This document shows positions 23,897 through 33,106 of a stretch of 64,000 nt of DNA, piece after piece. Origin of the DNA: an uncultured Collinsella sp. (GTDB lineage Bacteria > Actinomycetota > Coriobacteriia > Coriobacteriales > Coriobacteriaceae). The translations under genes were made by a program, and so were the position numbers. Each line of letters begins with the position of its first letter. Positions within the stretch are counted from its first letter, which is position 1. The notes beneath the pieces were generated by a model. The model was not told the DNA's origin and ran no database searches. It was given only the letters and a program-made list of their open reading frames with translations. The stretch is taken from contig CAKUGY010000012.1 in assembly GCA_934654835.1 (NCBI GenBank), positions 1-64,000 of the forward strand. Direction: 5' to 3'.

Positions 23897-24169
23897 GGGT
23901 TCGAATCCCTCTGCGATGGGCCCAAAAACGAAAGGCTCCCATTGCTGGGAGCCTTATCAATCAAGTGGTGGGCGATGAGGGATGTCGCGTGCGGCTGGCG
24001 CCGCCCGCTTTCGCTTCGTCGCTTCGCTCCTCGCGTGCTGCGCTGGAAAACGCTTCGCGTTTCCTCAGCTTCGCACCCTGTCGGGTTCGAATCCCTCTGC
24101 GATGGGCCCAAAAACGAAAGGCTCCCATTGCCGGGAGCCTTATCAATCAAGTGGTGGGCGATGAGGGAT
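23897..24169 (-). repeat. tRNA-Val tail duplication unit (186-bp period)
   Basis: The 87-bp segment 23897-23983 repeats at 24083-24169 with one mismatch (23946/24132). On the minus strand each copy runs from the last 18-19 nt of tRNA-Val (CATCGCCCACCA) through the terminator to GAGGGATTCGAACCC, the reverse complement of the tRNA's own T-arm. The 99 bp between copies are GC-rich with small palindromes (GGAAACGC/GCGTTTTCC). It resembles attL/attR of a tiny element at a tRNA 3' end. Confidence 0.85.
24113..24143 (-). terminator. Terminator of tRNA-Val
   Basis: On the minus strand AAGGCTCCC / GGGAGCCTT with loop GGCAAT, followed by TCGTTTTT. A second copy, with one base changed in the loop, lies at 23927-23957 in the duplicated unit. 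Confidence 0.85.
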
Positions 24170-24227
24170 TCGAACCCCCAGCCTTGTGCGTGTAAAGCAC
24201 CTGCGCTAACCGTTGCGCCAATCGCCC
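24152..24227 (-). tRNA. tRNA-Val (anticodon TAC)
   Basis: 76 nt with encoded CCA. Acceptor GGGCGAT/ATCGCCC, D-arm GCGCAACGGTTAGCGC, anticodon loop TTTACAC between GGTGC and GCACA-type stems, T-arm GGGTTCGAATCCC. A TATACT -10 box lies 10 nt upstream (24237-24242 on the plus strand). Its 3' end is duplicated downstream. Confidence 0.96.
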
Positions 24228-24284
24228 GCAGGGATTGAGTATAGCGGAAACCTTGCACGGTTCACTGCTAATTCATAACGAAAC

Positions 24285-26153
24285 TTAGGCGGCGACTTCG
24301 GTACCCTTGTTCTCGTCGATAAAGAAGCGCTTGTACCAAATGAGGAACGTCAGCGTGGTATAGATCTTGCGCTGGTTGAGTGCGCGACCCTCAAAGTGAT
24401 CGTCGAGTAGCTTCATGAGTGCATCGGTGTCAAAGAAGTCGGCAGCCCACGGTGCGGTGAAGTACTCCTTAACGTAGTCGTAGTACTTCTGTTCGCGCAG
24501 CCAGAACTTAACAGGCACGGGGAAGCCGACCTTCTTGCGTGTTGCCCACTCATCGGGCAGCGTGCGGTTGGCGGCGTGACGCAGGACGAGCTTGCAGCCT
24601 TCTTCGTTAACGCGGTAGTTAGCGGGAATGTGCTCGGCGAACTCCATGACTTTCTTGTCCAGGAACGGGACGCGAAGCTCCAGGGAATGCGCCATGCACA
24701 TCTTGTCGGCCTTGAGCAGGATGTCGCCCGGCAGCCACATGTTCATGTCCAGATACTGCTTCTTGGAGAGCTCGCAACAGTCGGGAACCTGCTTGTAATA
24801 CTCGGCGCACATTTCGGCGGCGTTCTTGCCGGTATCATAGGCAGGCTTAAGCACCTCGTCGACCTCGGACGGGTCGAACACCTTTGCCTGGCCCACATAC
24901 CAGCGCTCGGGGACCTCGGCACACTTGGTCAGGAAGTTGTGGCCCTTAAAGTAGGGGAGATGCTGAACGAGCGAGCCCAGGGCGCGGCGAATGCCGAGCG
25001 GCACGCGCTTCTTAAAGGAGCGCATCTCGGGGGTGTCCTCGTACCACTCGTAACCGGCAAACAGCTCGTCAGCGCCTTCGCCCGAAAGGACGACGGTAAC
25101 CTCCTCGGCAGCCATCTGGGCCAGATAGTACAGCGGTACGCTGGAGAGGTTCGACTGCGGCTCGTCCATGTGGTACTGGATATCAGGCAGCGCGTCGAAG
25201 AACTCGTCGGCGGTAATCATCTTGCGCACGTTCTTGATGCCCAGCTTGTCGGAAAGCTCGGCAGCGTAGTTGGTCTCGTTGAAGTTCTTGTAGTCAAAGC
25301 CGACGGAATAGGTCGTGTCGGGCATGAGGCAGGCGGCAATGTAGCTGGAATCGACGCCGCCGGAGAGGAACGAACCAACCTTGACGTCGGCGATGCGGTG
25401 CGCGGCGACGCTCTCGTGCACGACCTTGTCGCACTCGTCCACGTACTCCTCGAAGGTCTTGGAGTTGTCGTCGGTAAAGTCGCAGCTCCAGTAACGCTTG
25501 ATGTCCATGGTGTTGGTCGTTAGGTCGTATGTAAAGCAATGCGCCGGGGCAAGCTTGAACACGCCCTTAAAGAAGGTCTCCTCCGTGGCGGGGAACTGCA
25601 GTGTGAGGTAGGGGCGCAGCGCGTCGTGGTTGACGGCCTTCTCGAACTTGGGATGGTCCAGGAAGCTTTTAATCTCGGAGCCAAACAGCAGCGAGCCGTC
25701 GGCGGCCTGGTAGTAATAGAACGGCTTGATGCCAAAGATGTCACGGGCGCCAAAGAGCTTGTTCTTGTTCTGGTCATGAATCACAAACGCGTACATACCG
25801 CGCAGGCGGTTGACCAGGTCCTCGCCCCACTCCTCGTAGCCGTGCACCAGAACCTCGGTGTCGGCGTTGCAATGGAAGACGTAGCCGGCTGCCTCCAGCT
25901 CGGCGCGAAGCTCCTGGAAGTTGTAAATCTCGCCATTGAAGACGATGGTGACCTTGCCGTCATCGCTCGACATGGGCTGGGCGCCAGCCTCGGAAAGGTC
26001 GAGAATCGAAAGACGGCGGAAGCCGAGCGCGACGTTATCGACGATGTGCTGGCCACCCATATCCGGACCGCGATGGATAATGCGATCCATCATGGCTGTG
26101 AGAACCAGCTCGCTCTGTTCATCTGTACCGGTAAAACCGACAAAACCGCACAT
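24285..26153 (-). CDS. asnB: Asparagine synthetase (glutamine-hydrolysing)
   Basis: 622 aa from ATG 26153, chosen because it gives Met-Cys2 (MCGFVGFTGTDEQSE), the required N-terminal nucleophile after Met removal; AAAGGA lies upstream. The N-terminal Ntn amidotransferase domain shows RGPDMGGQHI, FNGEIYNFQELR and GYVFHCNADTEV. The synthetase domain has the PP-loop FLSGGVDSSYIA near residue 260 and SGEGADELFAGYEWYEDTPE. It makes asparagine from aspartate, glutamine and ATP. It lies downstream of an amino-acid transporter gene but is separated by a strong terminator. Confidence 0.95.
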   Translation of the reverse strand: MCGFVGFTGTDEQSELVLTAMMDRIIHRGPDMGGQHIVDNVALGFRRLSILDLSEAGAQPMSSDDGKVTIVFNGEIYNFQELRAELEAAGYVFHCNADTEVLVHGYEEWGEDLVNRLRGMYAFVIHDQNKNKLFGARDIFGIKPFYYYQAADGSLLFGSEIKSFLDHPKFEKAVNHDALRPYLTLQFPATEETFFKGVFKLAPAHCFTYDLTTNTMDIKRYWSCDFTDDNSKTFEEYVDECDKVVHESVAAHRIADVKVGSFLSGGVDSSYIAACLMPDTTYSVGFDYKNFNETNYAAELSDKLGIKNVRKMITADEFFDALPDIQYHMDEPQSNLSSVPLYYLAQMAAEEVTVVLSGEGADELFAGYEWYEDTPEMRSFKKRVPLGIRRALGSLVQHLPYFKGHNFLTKCAEVPERWYVGQAKVFDPSEVDEVLKPAYDTGKNAAEMCAEYYKQVPDCCELSKKQYLDMNMWLPGDILLKADKMCMAHSLELRVPFLDKKVMEFAEHIPANYRVNEEGCKLVLRHAANRTLPDEWATRKKVGFPVPVKFWLREQKYYDYVKEYFTAPWAADFFDTDALMKLLDDHFEGRALNQRKIYTTLTFLIWYKRFFIDENKGTEVAA

Positions 26154-26277
26154 GCAAGATCCTTTCTGCTGACGGCTCAGGTGCACTGCCGCAAGGCTAG
26201 CAGCAGTCAGTGTCAATTAATCTTTACTATGATGACAATCTTTTGTTTCGTGATGGAGCATAAGCGCCGAGGGGACC

Positions 26278-26319
26278 GAAAAACCACGGCCCGCACTTCG
26301 GATGAAGTGGCGGGTCGTG
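26278..26319 (-). terminator. Terminator of the transporter gene
   Basis: On the minus strand CACGACCCGC-C-ACTTC pairs with GAAGT-GCGGGCCGTG across loop ATCC, then GTTTTTCGG. Confidence 0.85.
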
Positions 26320-26355
26320 ACTGCGGCGATCGCTGCATGTGAGGTGCGCGAGCAG

Positions 26356-28404
26356 TTAACGCTTGCTGCGCTCGGCCAGGCGTCGCTCTATCTTGGTGAC
26401 AACGTGGATGAGCGGAATCGTCACGACCAGATAGTAAAGTGCGGCGCAAATGTAGGGCGTGATGTTGCCCGTGGTCGCCGTGAGGTTTTTAGAGAACAGC
26501 ATGAGCTCCATGACGCCGACGCTCGAAAGCAGCGACGTGTCCTTATAGAGCATGACGAATTCGCTGGTCATGGTGGGGATGACGCAGCGTACCGCCTGCG
26601 GAATCACGATGCGCGACATCACTTGGGGCCATGTCATGCCAAGCGAATAGGCGGCCTCGGACTGCCCATGCGGCACGCTTTCGATACCGGCACGGAAGAT
26701 TTCGGCGAGATAGGCCGAGCAGTTAATGGCGAGCACACCAATGCCGAGCGGCAGGTTGGGCACATTGAGGCCGATCATGGGGAACCCAAAGAATGCTATG
26801 TAGATCTGCAGGAAGAGTGGGGTTCCGCGCAGGACATTGATGTATGTCACGGCGACGCCGCGCAGCACACGGCTATTGCTGATTTTCATAAAGGCAAACA
26901 GCAGGCCGATGGGAATGGCAAGCGGAAAACCGATGGCGGTCACGGCGAGCGCGATGCCCCAGCCCTTAAAGAGCGAGGCGATCGAAGTGACGATGATCTG
27001 CGGCTTGCAGAACATGCCCAAAAACGGGTTGGAGTTCCACGCCGCGACCCAAGGCTGGGCATCGAGCCAAGCAACGATTTCTTGTACGGTGGTGCTCTCC
27101 GAGACGCTGATCGTGGGACTCTCGGGCAGCTCGCGTTCGGTTCCGTCGGCGACATAGCTGCCGGTGACGGCGTAGGCGCCTGCGCTACTGGGGAACACGA
27201 CGTCGGGGACGACGACGCGAATCTGTGCGCCGGCCGCGACGGGCTCGGCGAACTTGATGATGAGCCTTGAGCCGTCGAGCGAGCACGATGCCTTGACGCT
27301 CGTCTGGTGAAGGCCGTCGAGTAGTGTGACCTTGGCGTCGGTGCTTTCGAACGATCCGCCCTCGGGCAGTTCGAGCGTAATTTGCGAAACGTCGCCCTCG
27401 TCGCTGCCCGTTGTCGCCTCCCAGGTCAGGCGGGTTGCGATGCCGCCAAGCACGCCGTTGCCACTGTCTTCGTTTGACTTGGCGGTTGCCGAGGTGACGG
27501 CGAGTGACGCGCCCGTCGCGTCGTCCGTGCTCGAGGCACCCTCGCTATCTGACCCGCTCGTGGGCGCCATGCCAAACCACTTCTCGTACAGTTTGTCGTA
27601 GGCGCCGGAGCTCTTGATCTTGGCAAGGGCATCATTGATGGCCTGCGTCAGCTCGGGGTTGTCCTTGGAGACCGCAATGCCAAACTGCTCGCCGGTCGGA
27701 ACCTCTTTGATGATCTCCATGCCGGTAAAGGAGTTCGAAACCATCCACTGCTCAACGGGCAGGTCGCACACGACCGCCTGACACTGACCGCTCACGACGG
27801 CGGTGAAGGCTGCCGTCCAGTCGTCAAAGTTGACGGTGGTTGCCTGTGGCAGATTCTCGATTGCCCATTCTTCGGACGTGGTGCCCGACTGCACGGCAAT
27901 TTTGACGCCCGATGCGTTGAGGCTATCGACCGTGTCGTATCCGGTGCCCTTTGCAACCGCGACGCCCTGGTTGGAGTCGATGTAGGGGTCGGTGAAGTCG
28001 ACCTCTTCCTTGCGCTCGTCGGTGATAGTGATATTGCATGCGCCGACGTCGGTCTTAACGCCCTGTTTGACCATGGGGATGATGCCGTCGAACTTTTGCG
28101 CCGGCAGGTAGTTGAGTTCCAGGCCGAGCTCGTCTGCGATCATGCCCATGAGCTCATAGGTAAAGCCCTGGTCATCGCCGGAATCGTTGACGTATTCAAA
28201 CGGGGGCGTGGCGAGGTCGCTTGCGACGGTCAGTTTGCCAGCCTCGACGAGCGTGTAGCTGCCCGAGGTGTCCTGAGAGGACGAGCAGCCGCTCGTTCCG
28301 ATGATGGCGGCAAGGACTACGGCGACTGCCATGAGGGCGCAGGCGATATGCCAGGTCGATAGGACGCATGCAGAATGGTGGCGACGTTTGACGTGTCGTT
28401 TCAT
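26356..28404 (-). CDS. Amino-acid ABC transporter: binding protein fused to permease
   Basis: 682 aa from ATG 28404 (MKRHVKRRHH), RBS AAAGGA. A lipoprotein-like signal (ACALMAVAVVLAAIIGTSGC, lipobox GTSGC) is followed by a type-3 solute-binding domain (residues ~50-280: LTVASDLATPPFEYVNDSGD, YDKLYEKWFG). Then comes a ~150-residue beta-rich Ig-like domain of unknown role, and a HisM-type permease (residues ~465-682: AIGFPLAIPIGLLFAFMK, YINVLRGTPLFLQIYIAFFG, AYSLGMTWPQVMSRIVIPQA). Binding protein-permease fusions occur in polar amino-acid uptake. No ATPase gene is adjacent on either side, so it must borrow one encoded elsewhere. If cleaved as a lipoprotein, the whole chain would be doubly anchored. 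Confidence 0.9.
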   Translation of the reverse strand: MKRHVKRRHHSACVLSTWHIACALMAVAVVLAAIIGTSGCSSSQDTSGSYTLVEAGKLTVASDLATPPFEYVNDSGDDQGFTYELMGMIADELGLELNYLPAQKFDGIIPMVKQGVKTDVGACNITITDERKEEVDFTDPYIDSNQGVAVAKGTGYDTVDSLNASGVKIAVQSGTTSEEWAIENLPQATTVNFDDWTAAFTAVVSGQCQAVVCDLPVEQWMVSNSFTGMEIIKEVPTGEQFGIAVSKDNPELTQAINDALAKIKSSGAYDKLYEKWFGMAPTSGSDSEGASSTDDATGASLAVTSATAKSNEDSGNGVLGGIATRLTWEATTGSDEGDVSQITLELPEGGSFESTDAKVTLLDGLHQTSVKASCSLDGSRLIIKFAEPVAAGAQIRVVVPDVVFPSSAGAYAVTGSYVADGTERELPESPTISVSESTTVQEIVAWLDAQPWVAAWNSNPFLGMFCKPQIIVTSIASLFKGWGIALAVTAIGFPLAIPIGLLFAFMKISNSRVLRGVAVTYINVLRGTPLFLQIYIAFFGFPMIGLNVPNLPLGIGVLAINCSAYLAEIFRAGIESVPHGQSEAAYSLGMTWPQVMSRIVIPQAVRCVIPTMTSEFVMLYKDTSLLSSVGVMELMLFSKNLTATTGNITPYICAALYYLVVTIPLIHVVTKIERRLAERSKR

Positions 28405-28573
28405 TTGGAATCCTTTGCTTAGGGCATGATGGGTCAACATTGCAGGTCAATGAGGCGCATCAAGACAGTTGGGCAAAGAATAACACCCGGAATGCTTCGG
28501 TTTTATACGATGTGGAGTCTGTTGCCAGTTATTAACCCATGGCGCAGTCCATGCAATTTTTTAGGAGGCTGCA

Positions 28574-28627
28574 ATGCCCACAAGGTCAGGTGGCATATTA
28601 GGATGGTTGATAATACAGGGGGCGTGA
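28574..28627 (+). CDS. Possible 17-residue small ORF
   Basis: ATG 28574 to TGA 28627, encoding MPTRSGGILGWLIIQGA, with an ideal RBS TTAGGAGG 6 nt upstream. It sits in the leader of the Mur ligase gene, 62 bp before its start. The peptide is short and hydrophobic at its C-terminal half. It may be a leader peptide or chance; no family is recognised. Confidence 0.3.
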   Translation: MPTRSGGILGWLIIQGA

Positions 28628-28688
28628 CCGATTTCGCTTGAGACGGTTTTGCCTTTTTAAGGTTAGGTTTAACGAGAGAGGTCGTTAT

Positions 28689-30206
28689 ATGTCGGGTGCG
28701 ACGCAGGAGAAGCTGGCTTTGATGCGCTACGTGGAGCTGCTCGAGGCCGAGGGCCTCGTTGTCTTCAAGCCGGATACCATGTGCGACCAGTACATAGAGT
28801 TTGCGACCGACGACTCGCGCCAAGTGCGTCCGGGGACGCTGTTCGTTTGCAAGGGCCGTGCGTTTAAGCGCGAGTATCTGGTCTCGGCGATTGCCGATGG
28901 CGCCGTGGCGTACGTGTCCGAGGTCGATTACGGCGTCGATGTTCCCGCCGTGATCGTCAGCGATATCCGTCGCACGCTTGCCGTGGTGGCGGACGCCTAC
29001 TACGGTCACCCCTCGGGCAAGGTGAAGGTTTGCGCCTTTACCGGCACTAAGGGCAAGTCGACCTGCAGCTTCTACCTGCGCGGCATTCTCGCCAACGAGG
29101 CAAAGCTCACGGGCTGTCATCGACCCGCTCTGAATACGGGCATTGAGTTCGACGACGGAATCGAGGCGGGCCCTTCCAAGCTGACGACCCCCGAATCCTT
29201 CCTGCTGCAGTCTCGCATCGCGCATGCAGCGGAGGCGGGTGCTCCGTGGCTGGTTATGGAGGCATCGAGCCAGGGCCTCAAATATGAGCGCACAGGCAAG
29301 ATCGCCTTTGAAGTTGGTGCCTTTACCAATATCGGCGAGGACCATATTTCGCCGATTGAGCATCCGACGCTCGAGGACTACTTTGCCAGCAAGCTCAAGA
29401 TCTTCTCGCAAAGTCGCTTCGCTGTGGTTAATCTCGACATGGATAAGGTCGACCGCGTGCTCGAGGCGGCATCTCGTTGCGAGCGTACGGTGACGTTCTC
29501 CCTGACCGACGAGCGCGCCGACGTGCTTGCGCTGGCGATTCGCAATAGCGACCGCGGCGTGGTGGCAACGGTGCGCACACCCCGCTTTACGCGTGACATC
29601 GCGATTCCCACGCCGGTTAAATTTAACGTGTCCAACGCGCTTGCCGTCATTGCCTGCGCCGAGGCCTTGGACATTTCGGAAGAGGGTATCGTCCACGGCT
29701 TTGAGGGCGTCTTCGTTCCCGGTCGCATGGAGCTCTATCCATCCGCATCGGGCAAGATTCTGGGCGTCGTCGACTTTGCGCACAACGGCATGAGCCTCGA
29801 GACACTTTTGCGCGACCTGCGCGAGAACTATCCCGAGCGCGAGCTGGCGGTCGTCTTTGGCGCCACGGGCGGCAAGGGCGTCGATCGCCGTACCACGATG
29901 GGTATCGCCGCCGGCAAGTACGCCGATCGCATCGTGATCACCGAGGATGACCCCGGTCCCGAGGATGTCGAGGATATCTGCGCCGAGATTGCGCGCAACG
30001 TTCAGGCCCAGGGAAACGATAATTGGCAGATTGTGACTGACCGCGCCGCCGCCATCGAGACGGCCGTGCGTGAGACCGAGCGACCCGCCGTGGTTATCGT
30101 GACCGGCAAGGGCGAGGAGGAGCGTATGCTGCGCAAGAACGGGCCCGAGCCCTGCGAGCGCGACGGCTCGGTCCTCAAGCGCATCCTTGCGGCGTACGAT
30201 GCCTAA
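28689..30206 (+). CDS. MurE-like UDP-N-acetylmuramyl peptide ligase
   Basis: 505 aa from ATG 28689, RBS GAGAGG. Mur ligase architecture: N-terminal UDP-MurNAc domain (TDDSRQVRPGTLFVCKGRAF), ATP site FTGTKGKSTCSFYLRG, SSQGLKYERTGKIAFEVGAF, NIGEDHISPIEHPTLEDY and a C-terminal domain with FAHNGMSLETLL and GATGGKGVDRRTTMG. It adds the third residue to the peptidoglycan stem peptide. The DNPR-like specificity motif reads EDDPGPEDVE, so meso-Dap use is not supported and the amino acid added cannot be told. murI for D-glutamate follows two genes later. Confidence 0.85.
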   Translation: MSGATQEKLALMRYVELLEAEGLVVFKPDTMCDQYIEFATDDSRQVRPGTLFVCKGRAFKREYLVSAIADGAVAYVSEVDYGVDVPAVIVSDIRRTLAVVADAYYGHPSGKVKVCAFTGTKGKSTCSFYLRGILANEAKLTGCHRPALNTGIEFDDGIEAGPSKLTTPESFLLQSRIAHAAEAGAPWLVMEASSQGLKYERTGKIAFEVGAFTNIGEDHISPIEHPTLEDYFASKLKIFSQSRFAVVNLDMDKVDRVLEAASRCERTVTFSLTDERADVLALAIRNSDRGVVATVRTPRFTRDIAIPTPVKFNVSNALAVIACAEALDISEEGIVHGFEGVFVPGRMELYPSASGKILGVVDFAHNGMSLETLLRDLRENYPERELAVVFGATGGKGVDRRTTMGIAAGKYADRIVITEDDPGPEDVEDICAEIARNVQAQGNDNWQIVTDRAAAIETAVRETERPAVVIVTGKGEEERMLRKNGPEPCERDGSVLKRILAAYDA

Positions 30207-30333
30207 ACTCTGCTGTTGTTAAGCTGGCGCTTGCGGGCGCTCGACGCCCGATGACGCAATGCCTTTCAGGCGTGTTTACCTTAGGGAAAACACGCTATCA
30301 AGATCAAATCCCTTCAACGTAAACGGAGTGACC

Positions 30334-31245
30334 ATGTCCCACAACACCCTGCCGAACGTCGCTGAGCTTTCGGGCGAGATGCGCGAGCGTCTTGCCAAGG
30401 TTAAGTACGTCTTTACCGACTTGGACGCCACCATGCTCGCGCCTGGCTCGTGCGTGCTGCGCGACAACGACGGCAACCCTTCGACCAAGCTCGTCGAGGC
30501 CGTCGTGGCGCTCGCCCGCGCCGGCATCCAGGTGGTCCCCACCTCGGGCCGCAACCGCACCATGATTCACGAGGACGCCCGCGTGCTCGGCCTCAATTCC
30601 TACATCGGCGAGATGGGTGGCCTGGTCATGTACGACCTCAAGGCCAATGATTGGGAGTACTTGACCGGCGATATGCCCTACGATCCCGCCTGTGGCTTCA
30701 CGCCGCATCAGGTGATCGAGCAGACCGGCGTGTGCGAGAAGATCCTCGCTCGCTGGCCGCACAAGATCGAGTACCACAACGATATGTCGACCGGCTACAA
30801 GTACCGCGAGGTCACCGTCGGCATGCGCGGCGATGTGCCCGACGACGAGGTTCAGGCTATCCTCGACGAAGCCGGTTGCGGCCTGGTCTGGGCTTGCAAC
30901 GGCCATCTGACGCACCTGTCCAAGCCGACGACGCTCGAGCTCGATCGCGTCGAGGACGGTCGCGCGTTTAACATCAATCCCGCGGGACTCAACAAGGGTG
31001 TCGCCATCGCGCGCTTTTGCGAGCACCTGGGTATCGAGCGCGAGGAGACGCTGGCACTCGGCGATTCCGAGTCCGACTTCTATATGGCCGACCACGTGGG
31101 CACGTTCTGCCTGGTCGAGAACGGCCTGACCAGCGCCGGTGCGCCCGAGTTCCTGAATGCTTGCGACAACGCCTTCGTCACGCGCGGCAAGATTGTCGAC
31201 GGTTGGGTGGCAACGGCCGAGCTGCTCGTCGCGGCCCGTTCGTAG
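30334..31245 (+). CDS. HAD-family phosphatase (Cof/MPGP-like)
   Basis: 303 aa from ATG 30334 (MSHNTLPNVA), RBS GGAG. Motif I is FTDLDATML (nucleophile Asp in DLD, with Ala where Gly is usual), motif II VVPTSGRNRTMI, motif III Lys in NPAGLNKGVAI and motif IV ALGDSESDFYMAD. The large cap between (about residues 85-210) fits class IIB HADs that act on sugar or polyol phosphates. Substrate unknown. Between a Mur ligase and murI, perhaps only by chance. Confidence 0.8.
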   Translation: MSHNTLPNVAELSGEMRERLAKVKYVFTDLDATMLAPGSCVLRDNDGNPSTKLVEAVVALARAGIQVVPTSGRNRTMIHEDARVLGLNSYIGEMGGLVMYDLKANDWEYLTGDMPYDPACGFTPHQVIEQTGVCEKILARWPHKIEYHNDMSTGYKYREVTVGMRGDVPDDEVQAILDEAGCGLVWACNGHLTHLSKPTTLELDRVEDGRAFNINPAGLNKGVAIARFCEHLGIEREETLALGDSESDFYMADHVGTFCLVENGLTSAGAPEFLNACDNAFVTRGKIVDGWVATAELLVAARS

Positions 31246-31298
31246 CGTTGCCCTATCGCGCTAAGCCATATCTTTTCGAGAGAGAATCTGGTGAGGTC

Positions 31299-32183
31299 AT
31301 GTCCGATATCGAGAATCTGGCAGGTGACACGCGCCCGATCGGCGTGTTTGACTCGGGTCTGGGCGGTCTGACGGTTGCGCGTGCGATCGCGACGGCGCTG
31401 CCGCACGAGTCCGTCTACTACTTTGGCGACACCAAACGCTGCCCCTACGGCACCCGCACCGAGGACGAAGTGCGCTCGTTTGCGCTGCAGGCGGGCCGTT
31501 GGCTGTCGAAGCACGACGTCAAGATCATGGTCATCGCCTGCAACACGGCGACCGCTGCGGCGTTGCGCCTGGCCCAGCAGGTGCTCGACGTCCCTGTGAT
31601 CGGCGTGATCGCGCCGGGCGCCCGCGCGGCAATCAACAGCACCCGCACGCGTCGCGTGGGCGTGCTCGCTACCAACCTCACCATTCGCTCGGGTGCCTAC
31701 ACGCGCGCCATTCAGGATCTGGATGCCGGTGTCGACGTATACGGCTGTCCTGCCTCGAGCTTTGTCGAGGTCGTCGAGCACGAGCTCGCCTCGGGCGCGC
31801 ATCTGCAGGAGCAGTGGCTCGAGAACGAGGACATCTTCGATACGCCTGCCGTGCGTGCGCTGGTCGGCGCCACGGTTGAGCCGCTGCGCGACCGCGGTAT
31901 CGATACCGTGGTGCTCGGCTGTACGCACTTCCCGCTGCTGGTGGGTCCCATCCGTCATGCATTAGGTCCCGGGGTGCGCGTGGTGAGCTCCGCCGAGGAA
32001 ACCACGCGCGAGCTGACCGACATCCTCACGCGCCGCGAGCAACTTGCGGGCGATGCGGCCGAGCCGCAGCATCGTTTTGCCACCACGTCCGACAACATCG
32101 CCGAGTTTGCGGTGGCGGGCAGTTTTATCTTCGGCCAGCCGCTCAAGAGCATCGAACACGTCGATATCGACGAGCTTGGTTAG
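31299..32183 (+). CDS. murI: Glutamate racemase
   Basis: 294 aa from ATG 31299, RBS GAGG. IGVFDSGLGGLTVARAI, YFGDTKRCPYGTRTEDEV, and the two catalytic cysteines in IACNTATAAA (Cys81) and LGCTHFPLL (Cys208) are all present. It makes D-glutamate for peptidoglycan. Followed 54 bp later by rph, then rdgB, the common murI-rph-rdgB order of Gram-positives. Confidence 0.96.
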   Translation: MSDIENLAGDTRPIGVFDSGLGGLTVARAIATALPHESVYYFGDTKRCPYGTRTEDEVRSFALQAGRWLSKHDVKIMVIACNTATAAALRLAQQVLDVPVIGVIAPGARAAINSTRTRRVGVLATNLTIRSGAYTRAIQDLDAGVDVYGCPASSFVEVVEHELASGAHLQEQWLENEDIFDTPAVRALVGATVEPLRDRGIDTVVLGCTHFPLLVGPIRHALGPGVRVVSSAEETTRELTDILTRREQLAGDAAEPQHRFATTSDNIAEFAVAGSFIFGQPLKSIEHVDIDELG

Positions 32184-32237
32184 GCGCGCAATAGTCGCCG
32201 AAACCGTCGCCCCATCTTTCGCCGAAAGGATAGTTCC

Positions 32238-32963
32238 ATGGAGTATATGCAGGTCAACCGCGCCAACGGTCGCGCCGCCAACGAGCTGCGCCCCGTTAAG
32301 CTCACCCGCGGCGTCATGAAGCACGCCCACGGTTCGTGCCTGGCCGAGTTTGGCGACACGCGCGTACTGTGTGCTGCCACCATCGAGGAAGGCGTGCCGG
32401 GTTGGCGCAAGGGCGCCAAGGCCGGCTGGGTAACGGCGGAGTACGCGATGCTGCCGGCGTCGACCGGCAAGCGCTGCAAGCGCGAGCATGCCAATCGTAA
32501 GGGTCGCTCCATGGAGATCGAGCGCCTCATCGGTCGTAGCCTGCGCACCGTCGTCAACATGAAGGCGCTCGGCGAGTACACCGTTACCGTCGACTGCGAC
32601 GTTATCCAGGCCGATGGTGGCACGCGTACGGCGAGCATCACCGGCGCCTGGGTGGCACTGCACGATGCCCTTGCCATGTGGGTCGAGGCTGGCAAGATCG
32701 AGCGCATTCCTCTCACAGGCCAGGTCGCCGCTATTTCCATGGGTGTCGTCGACGGTAATACCCTGCTCGATCTTGATTATTCCGAGGACAGCCGCGCCGA
32801 GGTCGACATGAACCTCGTCGCTACCGACACCGGCGAGATGATTGAGCTCCAGGGTACCGGCGAGCAGGCGCCCTTCGATCGCAAGCGTCTCAACGCCCTG
32901 CTCGACTTGGGCGATAAGGGCATCGCCGAGCTCATCGAGCTCCAGCGCCAGGCCCTCGCCTAA
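32238..32963 (+). CDS. rph: Ribonuclease PH
   Basis: 241 aa, RBS AAAGGA. It starts with RANGRAANELRPVKLTRGVM and keeps the catalytic phosphate-binding region ASTGKRCKREHANRKGRSME IER and RSLRTVVNMKALGEYT. RNase PH trims the 3' ends of tRNA precursors by phosphorolysis. The family's C-terminal basic residues end here at ELQRQALA. A dispersed repeat begins at its TAA. Confidence 0.96.
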   Translation: MEYMQVNRANGRAANELRPVKLTRGVMKHAHGSCLAEFGDTRVLCAATIEEGVPGWRKGAKAGWVTAEYAMLPASTGKRCKREHANRKGRSMEIERLIGRSLRTVVNMKALGEYTVTVDCDVIQADGGTRTASITGAWVALHDALAMWVEAGKIERIPLTGQVAAISMGVVDGNTLLDLDYSEDSRAEVDMNLVATDTGEMIELQGTGEQAPFDRKRLNALLDLGDKGIAELIELQRQALA

Positions 32964-33013
32964 CCTCCCAAAAAGGGACAGGTTTATTTTGGCAGGTTTT
33001 ATCTGCGGAAACG
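32961..33013 (+). repeat. Stop-codon-anchored dispersed repeat, copy 2
   Basis: Starts at the TAA of rph and matches 2591-2643 at about 44 of 53 positions, with the shared core AGGGACAGG and GCAGGTTTTATCTGC. No gene overlaps it. Confidence 0.7.
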
Positions 33014-33106
33014 CCGAACTGTAAAGGTTTTTGCCGCCAAGGAGGGGAGAGGGCCCAAAGCCAATTTCCCCTGGGCGGCTTTGCTATACGGACAAGGAGA
33101 CCACTC

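Noticed and set aside
23897..23983. Second tRNA gene in the duplicated segment
   Set aside because: Only the 3' tail and terminator are present; D-arm and anticodon are missing, so it is not a tRNA.
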